From positions 1-33,303 of the forward strand of contig CAUHFS010000028.1 in assembly GCA_959605475.1 (NCBI GenBank): 33,303 nucleotides of DNA. The letters are read 5' to 3'. The stretch is from an uncultured Collinsella sp. (GTDB taxonomy: Bacteria > Actinomycetota > Coriobacteriia > Coriobacteriales > Coriobacteriaceae). The position numbers were made by a program, and so were the translations under genes. This document shows positions 8,451-16,327 of the stretch, in pieces; positions within the stretch are counted from its first letter, which is position 1; the number at the start of each line of letters is the position of its first letter. A model generated the notes under the pieces. That model saw nothing but the letters and a program-made list of their open reading frames with translations, had not been told where the DNA came from and did no database searches.

Positions 8451-9551
8451 TTACTCATCCATGAGATAGTAGTGTCCCAGCGCGTCGGCACCCAGGATGG
8501 CGTTTGCGACCATCTCGGGCGTCACCTCAAACGGCATATTGCACATGGTGTCATCGGGCGCGCAGGCGGCCTCGGCAACAATCATGGCCTGTTCGCGCGT
8601 AAGCTCGGCAACGCCAAGTTCCTTCATCGTGACCGGCAGGCCCAGCTCAATGCAGAAGCCCAAGACTTCCTCGAGTTTCTCAGCCGGAGCATCCTCGAGT
8701 ACCAGCTGAACGATGGTGCCAAAGGCGACCTTCTCGCCGTGATACATGCCGTGGCACTCGGGCAGCATCGTCAGGCCATTGTGGATGGCATGAGCAGCAG
8801 CAAGGCCCGAGCTCTCAAAGCCAATGCCCGAAAGCAGCGTATTGGCCTCGATGATATGCTCGACGGCAGGCGTGAGCGCACCCTTCTCCAGCGCGACCTT
8901 GGCCTTGACGCCATCGGCCATAAGCGTCTCGTAGCAGAGCTTGGCGAGCGCCAGGCCGGCCATTCCGCCCTTGCCGCCGGCGCAAGTGCCACCGTCGGCA
9001 TCATGCGTCGCCTGGGCCTCAAAGTAGGTTGCGAGCGCATCGCCCATACCGGAAACCGTCAGGCGCACCGGGCTCGCCGCGATAACCGTCGTATCCATCA
9101 GGACAATGTTGGGGTTTGCCTTAAGGAAGAGATATTTATCGAACTGGCCGTCGTCGGTGTAGAGCACCGAAAGTGCCGAGCACGGTGCATCGGTCGAGGC
9201 GATGGTGGGGCAAATGATAACCGGGGACTCCAGGTAGTAGGCAACGGCCTTCGCGGTATCGAGGATCTTGCCGCCACCGACGCCAACGATGATGTCGCAA
9301 TCGTTGTCGCGAGCGAGCGCAACCAGGCGATCGACCTCGCCCTTGGAGCACTCGCCGTTAAAGTCCTCAAACAGCAGCTCGGCCTTAGCCTCGGCAAAGC
9401 CGCCCTCGATCTTGGCACCGACGCGCTTCTTGCCCGAAGGCGTCACGATGACGAGGGCCTTAGCGCCGAGCGGCTCGACATAGGAGCCGAGCTTGGCCAG
9501 CTCGTCCGGGCCCTGGATGTACTTGCTGGGGCTATTGAAGATTGCAGCCAT
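8451..9551 (-). CDS. gldA: Glycerol dehydrogenase GldA, paralogue 2
   Basis: NAD-dependent glycerol to dihydroxyacetone dehydrogenase, 366 aa, the usual GldA length. It opens with IFNSPSKYIQGPDELAKLG, very typical of the family. The NAD-binding motif GVGGGKILDTAKAVAYY is at 90-106. Zn ligands are Asp171 (SGMGDALATYFEA), His254 (AAAHAIHNGL) and His271 (GMYHGEKVAFG). It is flanked by a strong terminator on both sides, so it is a single-gene unit downstream of the Fe-dependent alcohol dehydrogenase. In anaerobes this enzyme supports glycerol fermentation or NADH re-oxidation; no dihydroxyacetone kinase or glycerol dehydratase is in the window. The paralogue at 7236 probably arose by old tandem duplication. 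Confidence 0.93.
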   Translation of the reverse strand: MAAIFNSPSKYIQGPDELAKLGSYVEPLGAKALVIVTPSGKKRVGAKIEGGFAEAKAELLFEDFNGECSKGEVDRLVALARDNDCDIIVGVGGGKILDTAKAVAYYLESPVIICPTIASTDAPCSALSVLYTDDGQFDKYLFLKANPNIVLMDTTVIAASPVRLTVSGMGDALATYFEAQATHDADGGTCAGGKGGMAGLALAKLCYETLMADGVKAKVALEKGALTPAVEHIIEANTLLSGIGFESSGLAAAHAIHNGLTMLPECHGMYHGEKVAFGTIVQLVLEDAPAEKLEEVLGFCIELGLPVTMKELGVAELTREQAMIVAEAACAPDDTMCNMPFEVTPEMVANAILGADALGHYYLMDE

Positions 9552-9570
9552 TTTTATCCCACTCTCTAAT

Positions 9571-9614
9571 AATTAAAAAGAAAGGGGCTCCGTACAGATG
9601 CGTGCGGAGCCCCT
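9571..9614 (-). terminator. Rho-independent terminator of the iron-containing alcohol dehydrogenase
   Basis: A 13-bp stem with one G-U pair (9583-9595 with 9602-9614; arm AGGGGCTCCG..) and a 6-nt loop. It is followed on the - strand by TTCTTTTTAATTAT. It lies between the Fe-ADH stop and the gldA start. Confidence 0.9.
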
Positions 9615-9635
9615 CGTTACGATAACAAGAATCGA

Positions 9636-10859
9636 TTAGAAATCGATGTCGGTGTCGTAGTAGCAGGCCTTGAGGATCTTCTCGAAGTCGGCAGCCTTGG
9701 TCTCACGCGGGTTCTCGGGCGTGCAGGCATCGGTCTCGGCGTTCGCAGCGATCTCGGGCAGCTTGGCGAGGAACTCCTCCTCGGAAACCATCTGCGGGTT
9801 CTCGGCGTCGACCTTCACGCCACCATTCGCGTAATCCTTGATGGACTGCGGAATGTTGAGCTGGTCGTTGAGGTCGCGAATCTTCTGGACGAGCGCAGCG
9901 ATGAGCTCCTCGTTGGTCTCACCGGGAAGGTGCAGGACCTCCTTGGCGACGTAGGCGTAACGCTCGGCGGCACGCGGGTCCTTGGAGTTCCACTGGATGA
10001 CCTTGCCCAGGTACATGGCGTTAGCAGCACCGTGGATGATGTGGCCGTTCTCAAAGGCTGCACCGGTCTTGTGAGCCATGGAGTGCACGATGCCGAGCAG
10101 GCCCGAGGAGAAGGCGATGCCGGCGATGCACTGGGCCTCGTGCATGTGCTGACGGGCCTCCTTGTCGCCCTCATAGGACTTCGGGAGCCACTCGACGATC
10201 TCGCGGATGCCGTGCAGAGCGTTGGCGTCGGTGAACATAGAGGCGCAGGTGGAAACGTAGGCCTCCATGCAGTGGGTCAGAGCATCCATGCCGGTGTGGG
10301 CGCACAGCTTGGCGGGCATGGTGTAGGTGAGCTCGGGGTCGACGATGGCGACATCAGGGGTGATGTTGAAGTCGGCCAGCGGGTACTTGATGCCCTTGGC
10401 GTAGTCGGTAATGACGGAGAACGCGGTGACCTCGGTAGCGGTGCCGGAGGTAGAGGAGATGGCGCAGAAATGAGCCTTCTGACGCAGCTCGGGGAAGCTG
10501 AACGGCTGGATGATGTTATCGAAGGACTCCTCGGGATACTCGTAGAAGACCCACATGGCCTTAGCGGCATCGATGGGCGAGCCGCCGCCGATGGCGATAA
10601 TCCAGTCGGGCTCGAACTCGCGCATGGCCTCGGCGCCCTTCATGACCGTCTCGATGGACGGGTCGGACTCGACGCCCTCGAACAGCTTGACCTCGAAACC
10701 GCCTTCCTTAAGGTCGTTCTCGACGTCCTGCAGGAACCCGCCGCGGCGCATAGAGCTGCCGCCAGAAACGATGATGGCCTTCTTGCCCTTGAGGTTCTTC
10801 ACCTCGTGGCGAGCGCCCTCACCAAAGTACAGATCGCGAGGATTGGTAAAACGTCCCAT
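9636..10859 (-). CDS. Iron-containing alcohol dehydrogenase
   Basis: A group III Fe-ADH of 407 aa, close in type to clostridial butanol and 1,3-propanediol/alcohol dehydrogenases that reduce aldehydes with NAD(P)H. The nucleotide motif AIGGGSPIDAAKAMW is at 89-103. By alignment with FucO the metal ligands are Asp192 and His196 (TGMDALTHCMEAY), His263 (GIVHSMAHKTGAAF) and His276 (HIIHGAANAMYL). The start at 10859 has AGGAGG with a 6-nt spacer; the longer frame to 10910 lacks support. The 5' leader contains a 9-bp hairpin at 10900-10926. Ethanol formation at the end of mixed-acid fermentation is the likely role; the substrate is not provable from sequence. Confidence 0.93.
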   Translation of the reverse strand: MGRFTNPRDLYFGEGARHEVKNLKGKKAIIVSGGSSMRRGGFLQDVENDLKEGGFEVKLFEGVESDPSIETVMKGAEAMREFEPDWIIAIGGGSPIDAAKAMWVFYEYPEESFDNIIQPFSFPELRQKAHFCAISSTSGTATEVTAFSVITDYAKGIKYPLADFNITPDVAIVDPELTYTMPAKLCAHTGMDALTHCMEAYVSTCASMFTDANALHGIREIVEWLPKSYEGDKEARQHMHEAQCIAGIAFSSGLLGIVHSMAHKTGAAFENGHIIHGAANAMYLGKVIQWNSKDPRAAERYAYVAKEVLHLPGETNEELIAALVQKIRDLNDQLNIPQSIKDYANGGVKVDAENPQMVSEEEFLAKLPEIAANAETDACTPENPRETKAADFEKILKACYYDTDIDF

Positions 10860-10899
10860 ACTGTGCCTCCTAAACAAGCCCCTCTTAGACTTGCGTATA

Positions 10900-10926
10900 T
10901 AACGGAGCACCCGATTGGCTCCGTTA
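10900..10926. promoter_or_regulatory. Leader hairpin upstream of the Fe-ADH gene
   Basis: A 9-bp perfect stem (10900-10908 TAACGGAGC with 10918-10926) and a 9-nt loop, lying 40 nt upstream of the ADH start on the transcribed leader. No T-run follows in the - direction, so it may affect mRNA stability or mark an operator rather than end transcription. Confidence 0.45.
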
Positions 10927-11359
10927 GGACCGTTTTGCGCGTTGCCGGCGATGACAATGCGCGATGTCTAAACGTCTCAACGCTCAGACAAACACTATTC
11001 TACCGTTCTGGTTGGTCAGTTATTCATCCAAAGTTACCAATGATGACACGTTTTTTCTATCCCTGAAGACCCTTGTGCAGCATCCATACCCCCAAGCTGG
11101 GCAAACGTTTTATCAAGGTTGACTACATATCCTGGGCAGGACTGTGCCCCTCCAAAATATGCACCGTTCGCCGCCAAAAATCGACCGTTTGCGGCACCGT
11201 GATACCACTCGGTCGTCCAAGGTGCCGACATTTGTGCGACATCCGTCTTCGTGGTGCAAAGGTGCAAGTCCAAGTGCGGCACCCCCGGTGTGCCACATGC
11301 GGGTAAACTAGACTTTTATATAGAAACATTTGAACCCTAACCGCAGCAAAGGAGGCCCC
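10927..11359. other. Unexplained 430-bp intergenic stretch between divergent Fe-ADH and TPR genes
   Basis: No convincing gene is seen. A - strand frame (11034-11282, 82 codons, GTG start, poor binding site) reads smoothly, with words such as WTTEWYHGAANGRFLAANG, but resembles nothing I know. Several inverted words occur (GGCACC / GGTGCC around 11192-11227; GGGCA / TGCCC around 11134-11149), as does the repeated word GGTGCAA near 11251-11266. It may be a dispersed intergenic repeat or a structured leader. A promoter for the downstream operon should lie in its AT-rich right end (about 11305-11335, TTTTATATAG). Confidence 0.5.
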
Positions 11360-12436
11360 ATGGCATTCGATCCCATTCAAGAGGATTGCCATCGCCTCGT
11401 TCTTGAGGCCTTGCGCCGCGACAATATCCCGCTCACCGACGCTGCCGCCGTAGAGCGTCTGATGGAACAATTCACCCGCAACCCCGCACCGCTCATCGTG
11501 CACGACCGCGACCGCGCCGGGCACCTCATTGCCAAGGTGGTCGAGGCCGTCGATTACCGCATTCCCTTTATCCCTGACGATACCCAGGCAGAGCAGGAAG
11601 AGGCAGCTGCCGAGAACATGCTCCGCGAGGCAGCCGCACTCGATCCGGCCAACTGGGATGCCCAGCGCATGCTGACGGCGCTCACCGCCGAATCCAACGA
11701 GGAATACGTGCAGTATCTGGTGTCCAAGTGCGACGAGGTGGAGCACGACCTGGCACTCAAGATCGCCTCGGCGCAGGACCCCTACGAGCGCGAGGCCGCT
11801 GGCGACCTTATGCGCCGCCCCTACCTGCGCTGGCTTGCCGCCCTTGCGTCGCGCGCCCTCATTAGCGGCCGTTACCGCATGTCGCTGGATGCCGCAAATC
11901 GCAGCTTGGACTTTGCGCCCAACGACCCCGCCGGTGTCCGCCACACCGCGATGCTCGCCATGGCAAAGCTCGAATACCCCGCCGAGGAGCTCAAGCGCTT
12001 TCGCTCCGCTCACTCCGTGCCGTACCTCGCGAATACCCCGCTGCGCCGCCGTCCCAAGGATGCAGAGCGCGACTTGGACCCGTGGACGCTCATCGCACTG
12101 ATGAGCGCAGCCTGGCGCGAGCTGGACTACGAGGGTGCCGAACACTACCTGCGTATCCTTGTGCGTTCGTGCCCCCACGCCGCCGAGGCGCTCTACTTCC
12201 AAACCGAGTTTCCCGATGGCGTCTATGCCCGCGTTAACGTGGGCGTGGGCTCGACCGACGAGCTTGTCCTTGCATTGTCCGAGGCGACGCCGGTACTGCA
12301 GGAGGGCCTGGGCGCTCCCGACAACGCCAGCTTTGCCGCCTGGGTCGCCACCAACGACATCGTGCGCTCTCAGATCGACGAGCGCATCCTGCGCGCAGCC
12401 GAGCAGGGGCTTCCATTTAAGGGAGGGGACCTCTAA
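11360..12436 (+). CDS. Uncharacterised TPR/ST7-like helical protein A
   Basis: A 358-aa, mostly helical, acidic soluble protein with no signal peptide. The start at 11360 follows AAAGGAGG. The stretch about 145-215 (MRRPYLRWLAALASRALISGRYRMSLDAANRSLDFAPNDP...) has TPR-like periodicity with bulky and small residues at the expected helix-helix positions. A further paired helix lies near 250-285 (DPWTLIALMSAAWRELDYEGAEHYLRILVRSCP). It resembles proteins annotated as ST7/TPR-type from memory, with low certainty. It overlaps the next gene by TAATG and shares with it a common middle layout (helical pair, then a DPW segment, then a C-terminal acidic helix), so the two look paralogous. Function is unknown; the operon with MurT-GatD hints at the cell envelope. 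Confidence 0.75.
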   Translation: MAFDPIQEDCHRLVLEALRRDNIPLTDAAAVERLMEQFTRNPAPLIVHDRDRAGHLIAKVVEAVDYRIPFIPDDTQAEQEEAAAENMLREAAALDPANWDAQRMLTALTAESNEEYVQYLVSKCDEVEHDLALKIASAQDPYEREAAGDLMRRPYLRWLAALASRALISGRYRMSLDAANRSLDFAPNDPAGVRHTAMLAMAKLEYPAEELKRFRSAHSVPYLANTPLRRRPKDAERDLDPWTLIALMSAAWRELDYEGAEHYLRILVRSCPHAAEALYFQTEFPDGVYARVNVGVGSTDELVLALSEATPVLQEGLGAPDNASFAAWVATNDIVRSQIDERILRAAEQGLPFKGGDL

Positions 12437-13479
12437 TGGATCCGAGCGTCTACATCCCCGCCTACTTGGAGCGCATCTATCTGGCATCGCACCCCGAGCT
12501 CACCGATGCAGCACGCGAGCTTGTCCATAACGACATTAGCGCGAATCCCCAAAAGTATGCGCAGTCCGAGCATGCCCAGGCGCTGCTGTCCTATGCCGGT
12601 GTTCATCGCCACCTGCTCGACGAGCTCCATCGCATCGAGGACATGGGCAGCGACGAGGAGTTCGAGCAGACGCGCAATCGCCTGTTCGACGACATGCGCG
12701 ACGAGCTGCTCAAGATTGTCCGCGTCGATGCACTGGCCGTCGACGCGCAGCTGCTCGCCATCATCCTGGCCGACACGCCCGTTGACGCCTGCCTGGGCGA
12801 CCTGATGAAGCTCGAGGTGACCACGGCCGATTACCTGCAGCAAAGCGTGCCCGGGTTCGATATGGAGGCCCCACACTACTGGGCCAACAAGGTTTTGACG
12901 GACGGCGTGACAGCGGCAGATCTCACCGTGAACGAGCCGGCTCTTATCGGGTGGCTCCACACGCTCGAGGCTATCTCGCAGCTGTGCATGGCGAGCGCTC
13001 GCTACCGTGCTGCCGCCGACTACGCCCGCCGCGTCCTTAAGGCAGAAGGCTATCCCACCCGAGCCGCAGGCACCGTGCTGCTCGCCCTCGCTCGCTTGGA
13101 AGATCAGGACGGCTTTTTTGCCCTAGCCCACCAGCTCGAGGAACAGGTGGGAGCCGATGCACTCGAGAACTCCCCCTGGTACCTGCTCGCCCGCACAATC
13201 CTCTTGTTCAAAACGAACAAGATGCGTCCAGCGGTGCGTGCACTACGTGAGTTCGCCAACCGCTGCGAGGGCGGCGCGTTCTTCTTGCTGAATCCCATGT
13301 ACCAGACACCGTACCTTCCCTGCCGGCCCGAGCCACGCGATCCCTGGGATCTTTCGCACCAGGCCGTTTGGGAAGCGGACGGCATTATCTCGGACACTCC
13401 CGACTTTGCCCCCTGGGCCAATGCCTGCGAAGACGTGTCGCAGCTTGCCCAGGAATTTGCGCGCCGCTATGGATTTTAG
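12436..13479 (+). CDS. Uncharacterised TPR/ST7-like helical protein B
   Basis: A 347-aa helical soluble protein, translationally coupled to protein A through the TAATG overlap at 12434-12438. The N-terminal third is very acidic (ELHRIEDMGSDEEFEQTRNRLFDDMRDELLK). Residues about 175-265 form two or three TPR-like hairpins (ALIGWLHTLEAISQLCMASARYRAAADYARRVLKAEGYP..., then a second repeat). These are followed by the segments EGGAFFLLNPMYQTPYLPCRPEPRDPWDLSH and DTPDFAPWANACEDVSQLA. The order of elements matches protein A, suggesting tandem duplication and divergence. No catalytic motif is visible. The gap to the murT-gatD start is 45 nt, so all three are likely one transcript. It may be a scaffold or adaptor; this is inference from the repeat type only. 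Confidence 0.75.
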   Translation: MDPSVYIPAYLERIYLASHPELTDAARELVHNDISANPQKYAQSEHAQALLSYAGVHRHLLDELHRIEDMGSDEEFEQTRNRLFDDMRDELLKIVRVDALAVDAQLLAIILADTPVDACLGDLMKLEVTTADYLQQSVPGFDMEAPHYWANKVLTDGVTAADLTVNEPALIGWLHTLEAISQLCMASARYRAAADYARRVLKAEGYPTRAAGTVLLALARLEDQDGFFALAHQLEEQVGADALENSPWYLLARTILLFKTNKMRPAVRALREFANRCEGGAFFLLNPMYQTPYLPCRPEPRDPWDLSHQAVWEADGIISDTPDFAPWANACEDVSQLAQEFARRYGF

Positions 13480-13524
13480 TGACGCACTCGACCCGACCAT
13501 GTCGTTTACGTTAGGAACGGTTTC

Positions 13525-15702
13525 ATGAACCTCCGCTCATCTCTTGCCTGCACCTCGAGCGATATCGCTCGCTGGGGACTGCGCTCCGTCCTTAAGCGCC
13601 AGGGTGGCGTACTCCCCGGCCGCATCGCCATGAAGATCGACCCCGAGCTGCTAAGCGACCTCGCGAGCCTGGTCGACCGCAGCGTGGTGATCACCGGTAC
13701 TAATGGCAAGACCACCACCTCCAACCTCATCGCCGACGCCGTTGCCGCCAGCGGCGCCACCGTGGTGTGCAACCGCGCTGGCAACAACATGGAGCCGGGC
13801 GTGGTGGGCGCGTTGCTCGAGGCGCGCGGCAACCTTAAGCGAACGGCCAGCAGCAAGCGCGTAGGCGTCTTTGAGTGCGACGAGCTCTACACGGTGCGCG
13901 TCCTGCCCAAGCTCAAGCCGACCTACTTTGTGCTGCTCAACCTGTTCCGCGACCAGCTGGACCGCTACGGCGAGATCGACCATACCCAGGACGTCATCGC
14001 CCATGCGTTGGAGCTCTCTCCGACGACAACGCTCATCTACAACGCCGACGATCCGCTGTGCGCCTCGATCGCCGCGCGCGTCCCCAACACGAGCATCGCC
14101 TTTGGCATCGACGGCGCCACGGGCACCGAGTCCGACCGCATTAGCGACTCGCGTTTTTGCTCGCAGTGCAACGCCCCGCTGGAATACGACTATGTGCAGT
14201 ACGGACAGCTCGGCGCCTATCATTGCCCTTCGTGCGGCTGGGGTCGCCCCGCGCTGCTCCGCCGCGTGACGGGCGTTGAGCTCGGCTGCGACGGCTACGG
14301 CTTTGACCTGGCCTTTGGACCTGAGGCCAACGCGCCCGCCGTGCACATCGCCACGCGCTACAACGGCCTGTACATGGTCTATAACGTCGCCGCCGCCTTC
14401 TTTGCGGCGCACGAGCTGGGCGTGGACGCGGCGCACCTGCAGCCCACGCTTAATGCCTACGTGCCCGCCGGCGGACGCATGGGCCGCTGGGATATTGCCG
14501 GCCGCACCGTCGAGGCCAACCTGGCCAAGAATCCCGTGGGCTTCGATCGCCAGATCCAGTCCATTAAAACGGCAGGTGGCAGGCTCTGCGCCTTCTTCCT
14601 AAACGATAACGATGCCGACGGCCACGATGTCTCGTGGATCTACGATGTCGACTTCGAGCGCATCGCCGACACGCCGGGTCTTGTCGCCTTTGCCGGAGGC
14701 ACGCGTGCGCACGACATGCAGGTACGCCTCAAGTACGCCGGCATCGATGCCGCGATTATCTCGGACATCGCGCAGGCGATCGGTGCCGTGGCAGACGAGG
14801 CCGCCGATGACACCTTCTACGCCGTCGCCAACTACACGGCCTTCCCGCCGCTGGTCAAAGAACTCGACGGGCTGAAGGGTGCCGATGCAGCCACGGTTGC
14901 TGCCCGCGCCGTAGTCCGTGCCGACGGCAGCGCTCTTCCTGTCGGCATCGCGCCGGTCGAGCTTTCGCGTCCCCTGCGCATCGTCTACCTGTATCCCGAT
15001 GCCCTTAACCTCTACGGTGACGGCGGCAATGTTATCGCGCTCGAGCGCCGCTGCGCCTGGCGTGGCATTCCCGTGCGTGTAGACGAGGTCCGTATGGGCG
15101 AGACGCTTGATTTGACCGATGCCGATATCGTCATGATGGGTGGCGGCTCCGACCGCGACCAGCTAGCCGTGGCACACGAGTTGCTCGCCCAAAAAGACAA
15201 GGTCGCGGCCTATGTTGAGGATGGCGGCTCACTGCTTGCCATCTGCGGCAGCTATCAGCTGCTCGGCCGTTCGTACTATATGGGCGAGGATCGCATCGAG
15301 GGTCTGGGCGTCATTGCCGCCGAGACAGTGCGCGGCTCCGACCGCCTGATCGGCAACGTCGCCGTCAAGACCGACCTGGCACCCGAGCCCTTTGTGGGAT
15401 TCGAGAACCACGGCGGCCGCACCCTGCTCGACGCAGAGGCGACGCCGCTCGGAACGTCCGTCGTCGTGGGCACCGGCAACAACGGCGACGATGGCTTTGA
15501 GGGCCTCATCCACAAGGGAGTCATCGGCACGTACTTACACGGGCCGGCACTGCCCAAGAACCCCGAGCTCGCCGACTGGCTCATCGCCCACGCCCTCGAA
15601 CGCCGTGGCGACGCACAGGCCGCCGCCCTGTTGCCGCTCAAGCCCCTCGACGACACCTACGAGCGCGCCGCCCACGACGCCGCCATGAAGCTCCTCCCCT
15701 AG
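13525..15702 (+). CDS. murT-gatD: Fused lipid II isoglutaminyl synthase, MurT-GatD in one polypeptide
   Basis: Amidates the alpha-carboxyl of D-Glu in lipid II to D-isoglutamine using glutamine and ATP; normally two subunits, MurT (about 440 aa) and GatD (about 245 aa). Here both are in one 725-aa frame. The MurT part (1 to about 470) has the Mur-ligase P-loop TGTNGKTTT (57-65), the central NLFRDQLDRYGEID segment, a four-Cys zinc ribbon (Cys212, 215, 234, 237) and the DUF1727 tail with LAKNPVGFDRQI. The GatD part starts near 483 (LRIVYLYPDALNLYGDGGN) and has nucleophile Cys574 (AICGSYQLLG) and His672 (TYLHGPAL), the family's catalytic pair. The linker is short and Ala/Val-rich, with no stop. 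AGGAA precedes the ATG. It is the third gene of an operon with the two TPR-like proteins and ends at a strong terminator. Confidence 0.92.
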   Translation: MNLRSSLACTSSDIARWGLRSVLKRQGGVLPGRIAMKIDPELLSDLASLVDRSVVITGTNGKTTTSNLIADAVAASGATVVCNRAGNNMEPGVVGALLEARGNLKRTASSKRVGVFECDELYTVRVLPKLKPTYFVLLNLFRDQLDRYGEIDHTQDVIAHALELSPTTTLIYNADDPLCASIAARVPNTSIAFGIDGATGTESDRISDSRFCSQCNAPLEYDYVQYGQLGAYHCPSCGWGRPALLRRVTGVELGCDGYGFDLAFGPEANAPAVHIATRYNGLYMVYNVAAAFFAAHELGVDAAHLQPTLNAYVPAGGRMGRWDIAGRTVEANLAKNPVGFDRQIQSIKTAGGRLCAFFLNDNDADGHDVSWIYDVDFERIADTPGLVAFAGGTRAHDMQVRLKYAGIDAAIISDIAQAIGAVADEAADDTFYAVANYTAFPPLVKELDGLKGADAATVAARAVVRADGSALPVGIAPVELSRPLRIVYLYPDALNLYGDGGNVIALERRCAWRGIPVRVDEVRMGETLDLTDADIVMMGGGSDRDQLAVAHELLAQKDKVAAYVEDGGSLLAICGSYQLLGRSYYMGEDRIEGLGVIAAETVRGSDRLIGNVAVKTDLAPEPFVGFENHGGRTLLDAEATPLGTSVVVGTGNNGDDGFEGLIHKGVIGTYLHGPALPKNPELADWLIAHALERRGDAQAAALLPLKPLDDTYERAAHDAAMKLLP

Positions 15703-15708
15703 CACCCC

Positions 15709-15746
15709 ACCACCACAAAGGGGACAGGTACCTTTGTGGTGGTTTT
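15709..15746 (+). terminator. Terminator of the TPR/murT-gatD operon, REP-like
   Basis: A 13-bp perfect stem (15709-15721 ACCACCACAAAGG with 15731-15743), a 9-nt loop GGACAGGTA and a short T-run. The core GGGGACAGGTACCTTTG matches the style of the palindrome at 8335-8397, so a dispersed repeat probably doubles as the terminator. Confidence 0.8.
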
Positions 15747-15786
15747 CCAGTTTGCCAACGATATACGCGCCGGCAAAAAAGTCTGC

Positions 15787-15792
15787 TATACT
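15787..15792 (+). promoter_or_regulatory. -10 element of the tRNA-Glu promoter
   Basis: TATACT, 10 nt before the mature 5' end of the tRNA. No good -35 is seen at the usual distance. It follows directly after the upstream operon's terminator, which supports separate transcription of the tRNA. Confidence 0.5.
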
Positions 15793-15802
15793 CTTTCCCG
15801 CT

Positions 15803-15879
15803 GTCCCCATCGTCTAGCGGCCAAGGACGCCACCCTTTCAAGGTGGATATCGCGGGTTCGAATCCCGCTGGGGGCACCA
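15803..15879 (+). tRNA. tRNA-Glu (anticodon UUC), CCA encoded
   Basis: A complete cloverleaf. The acceptor stem GTCCCCA pairs with TGGGGGC (15869-15875, one G-U). The anticodon arm CCACC-CTTTCAA-GGTGG shows anticodon TTC. The T arm GCGGG-TTCGAAT-CCCGC is perfect. Discriminator A15876 is followed by an encoded CCA. The glutamine synthetase gene lies next to it on the opposite strand. Confidence 0.97.
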
Positions 15880-15891
15880 CAGAATCTGAGA

Positions 15892-15922
15892 AGCCCGTTA
15901 CCAATTCGGTAGCGGGCTTTTT
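15892..15922 (+). terminator. Terminator of tRNA-Glu
   Basis: An 11-bp stem with one G-U pair (15892-15902 AGCCCGTTACC with 15908-15918), loop AATTC and a run of five T. It lies 12 nt after the tRNA CCA. Confidence 0.9.
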
Positions 15923-15932
15923 GCTACCCATG

Positions 15933-15957
15933 CGCCGGGATTCGAACCCCGAAGGCA
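15933..15957 (-). other. Isolated tRNA T-arm-like scrap, opposite strand
   Basis: On the - strand the words GGGTTCGAATCCC appear in a context (GCCTTCG..GGC) that looks like the T arm of a tRNA. No acceptor, D or anticodon arm can be built around it. It may be the leftover 3' end of a tRNA, as integration events leave behind, or chance similarity. It lies 54 nt from the real tRNA-Glu. Confidence 0.35.
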
Positions 15958-15976
15958 TAAAATCACACTGTCATCC

Positions 15977-16211
15977 AAGGGCCCGTGGACAAAAAATAGC
16001 AAATATGAGTACTGTTACCAATTTAGTAACAGCGATTTCATGCCATCAGAAGGCGATTTGGACACAAGGCGTCCTACGGCGGAGGAATTGCAGGCGTTTA
16101 TCAGCTAAGTACTTGGACATATGTTGCGTAACACTGCATATTTTGCAAAAAGATAATGCTACAGGGCTTGTGACAGTACTCATATTTGACGTTTTTTGCC
16201 CACGGCCCCTT
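15977..16211. mobile_element. 235-bp MITE-like element with 42-bp imperfect terminal inverted repeats
   Basis: The left end 15977-16018 and right end 16170-16211 match as inverted copies at 36 of 42 positions, sharing the words CAAAAAA and CAAATATGAGTACTGT. The left end also folds on itself (CTGTTAC / GTAACAG). The interior has no convincing gene and is more AT-rich than the flanks. No target-site duplication is obvious. It fits a non-autonomous element or a large structured RNA hairpin; which one is not settled by the sequence. Confidence 0.6.
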
Positions 16212-16260
16212 ATTGCGTGGGCGAATCAGTTGCAAAGCGGGATCCAAAGCGTCCTTCGCA

Positions 16261-16298
16261 AACAAAAAGCCGGGGCCCACGCGATGCGGACCCCGGCT
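16261..16298 (-). terminator. Terminator of glutamine synthetase
   Basis: Arms AGCCGGGG (16268-16275) and CCCCGGCT (16291-16298) pair perfectly. On the - strand they are followed by TTTTTGTT. It lies 30 nt after the stop codon. Confidence 0.85.
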
Positions 16299-16327
16299 CA
16301 ATACCGTGACGATATGTCGGTTACGTT

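Noticed and set aside
11123..12487. 454-aa - strand frame opposite the first TPR-like gene
   Set aside because: The + strand frame has a strong Shine-Dalgarno, TAATG coupling to the next gene and sensible helical structure. The - strand frame is a GC-bias shadow.
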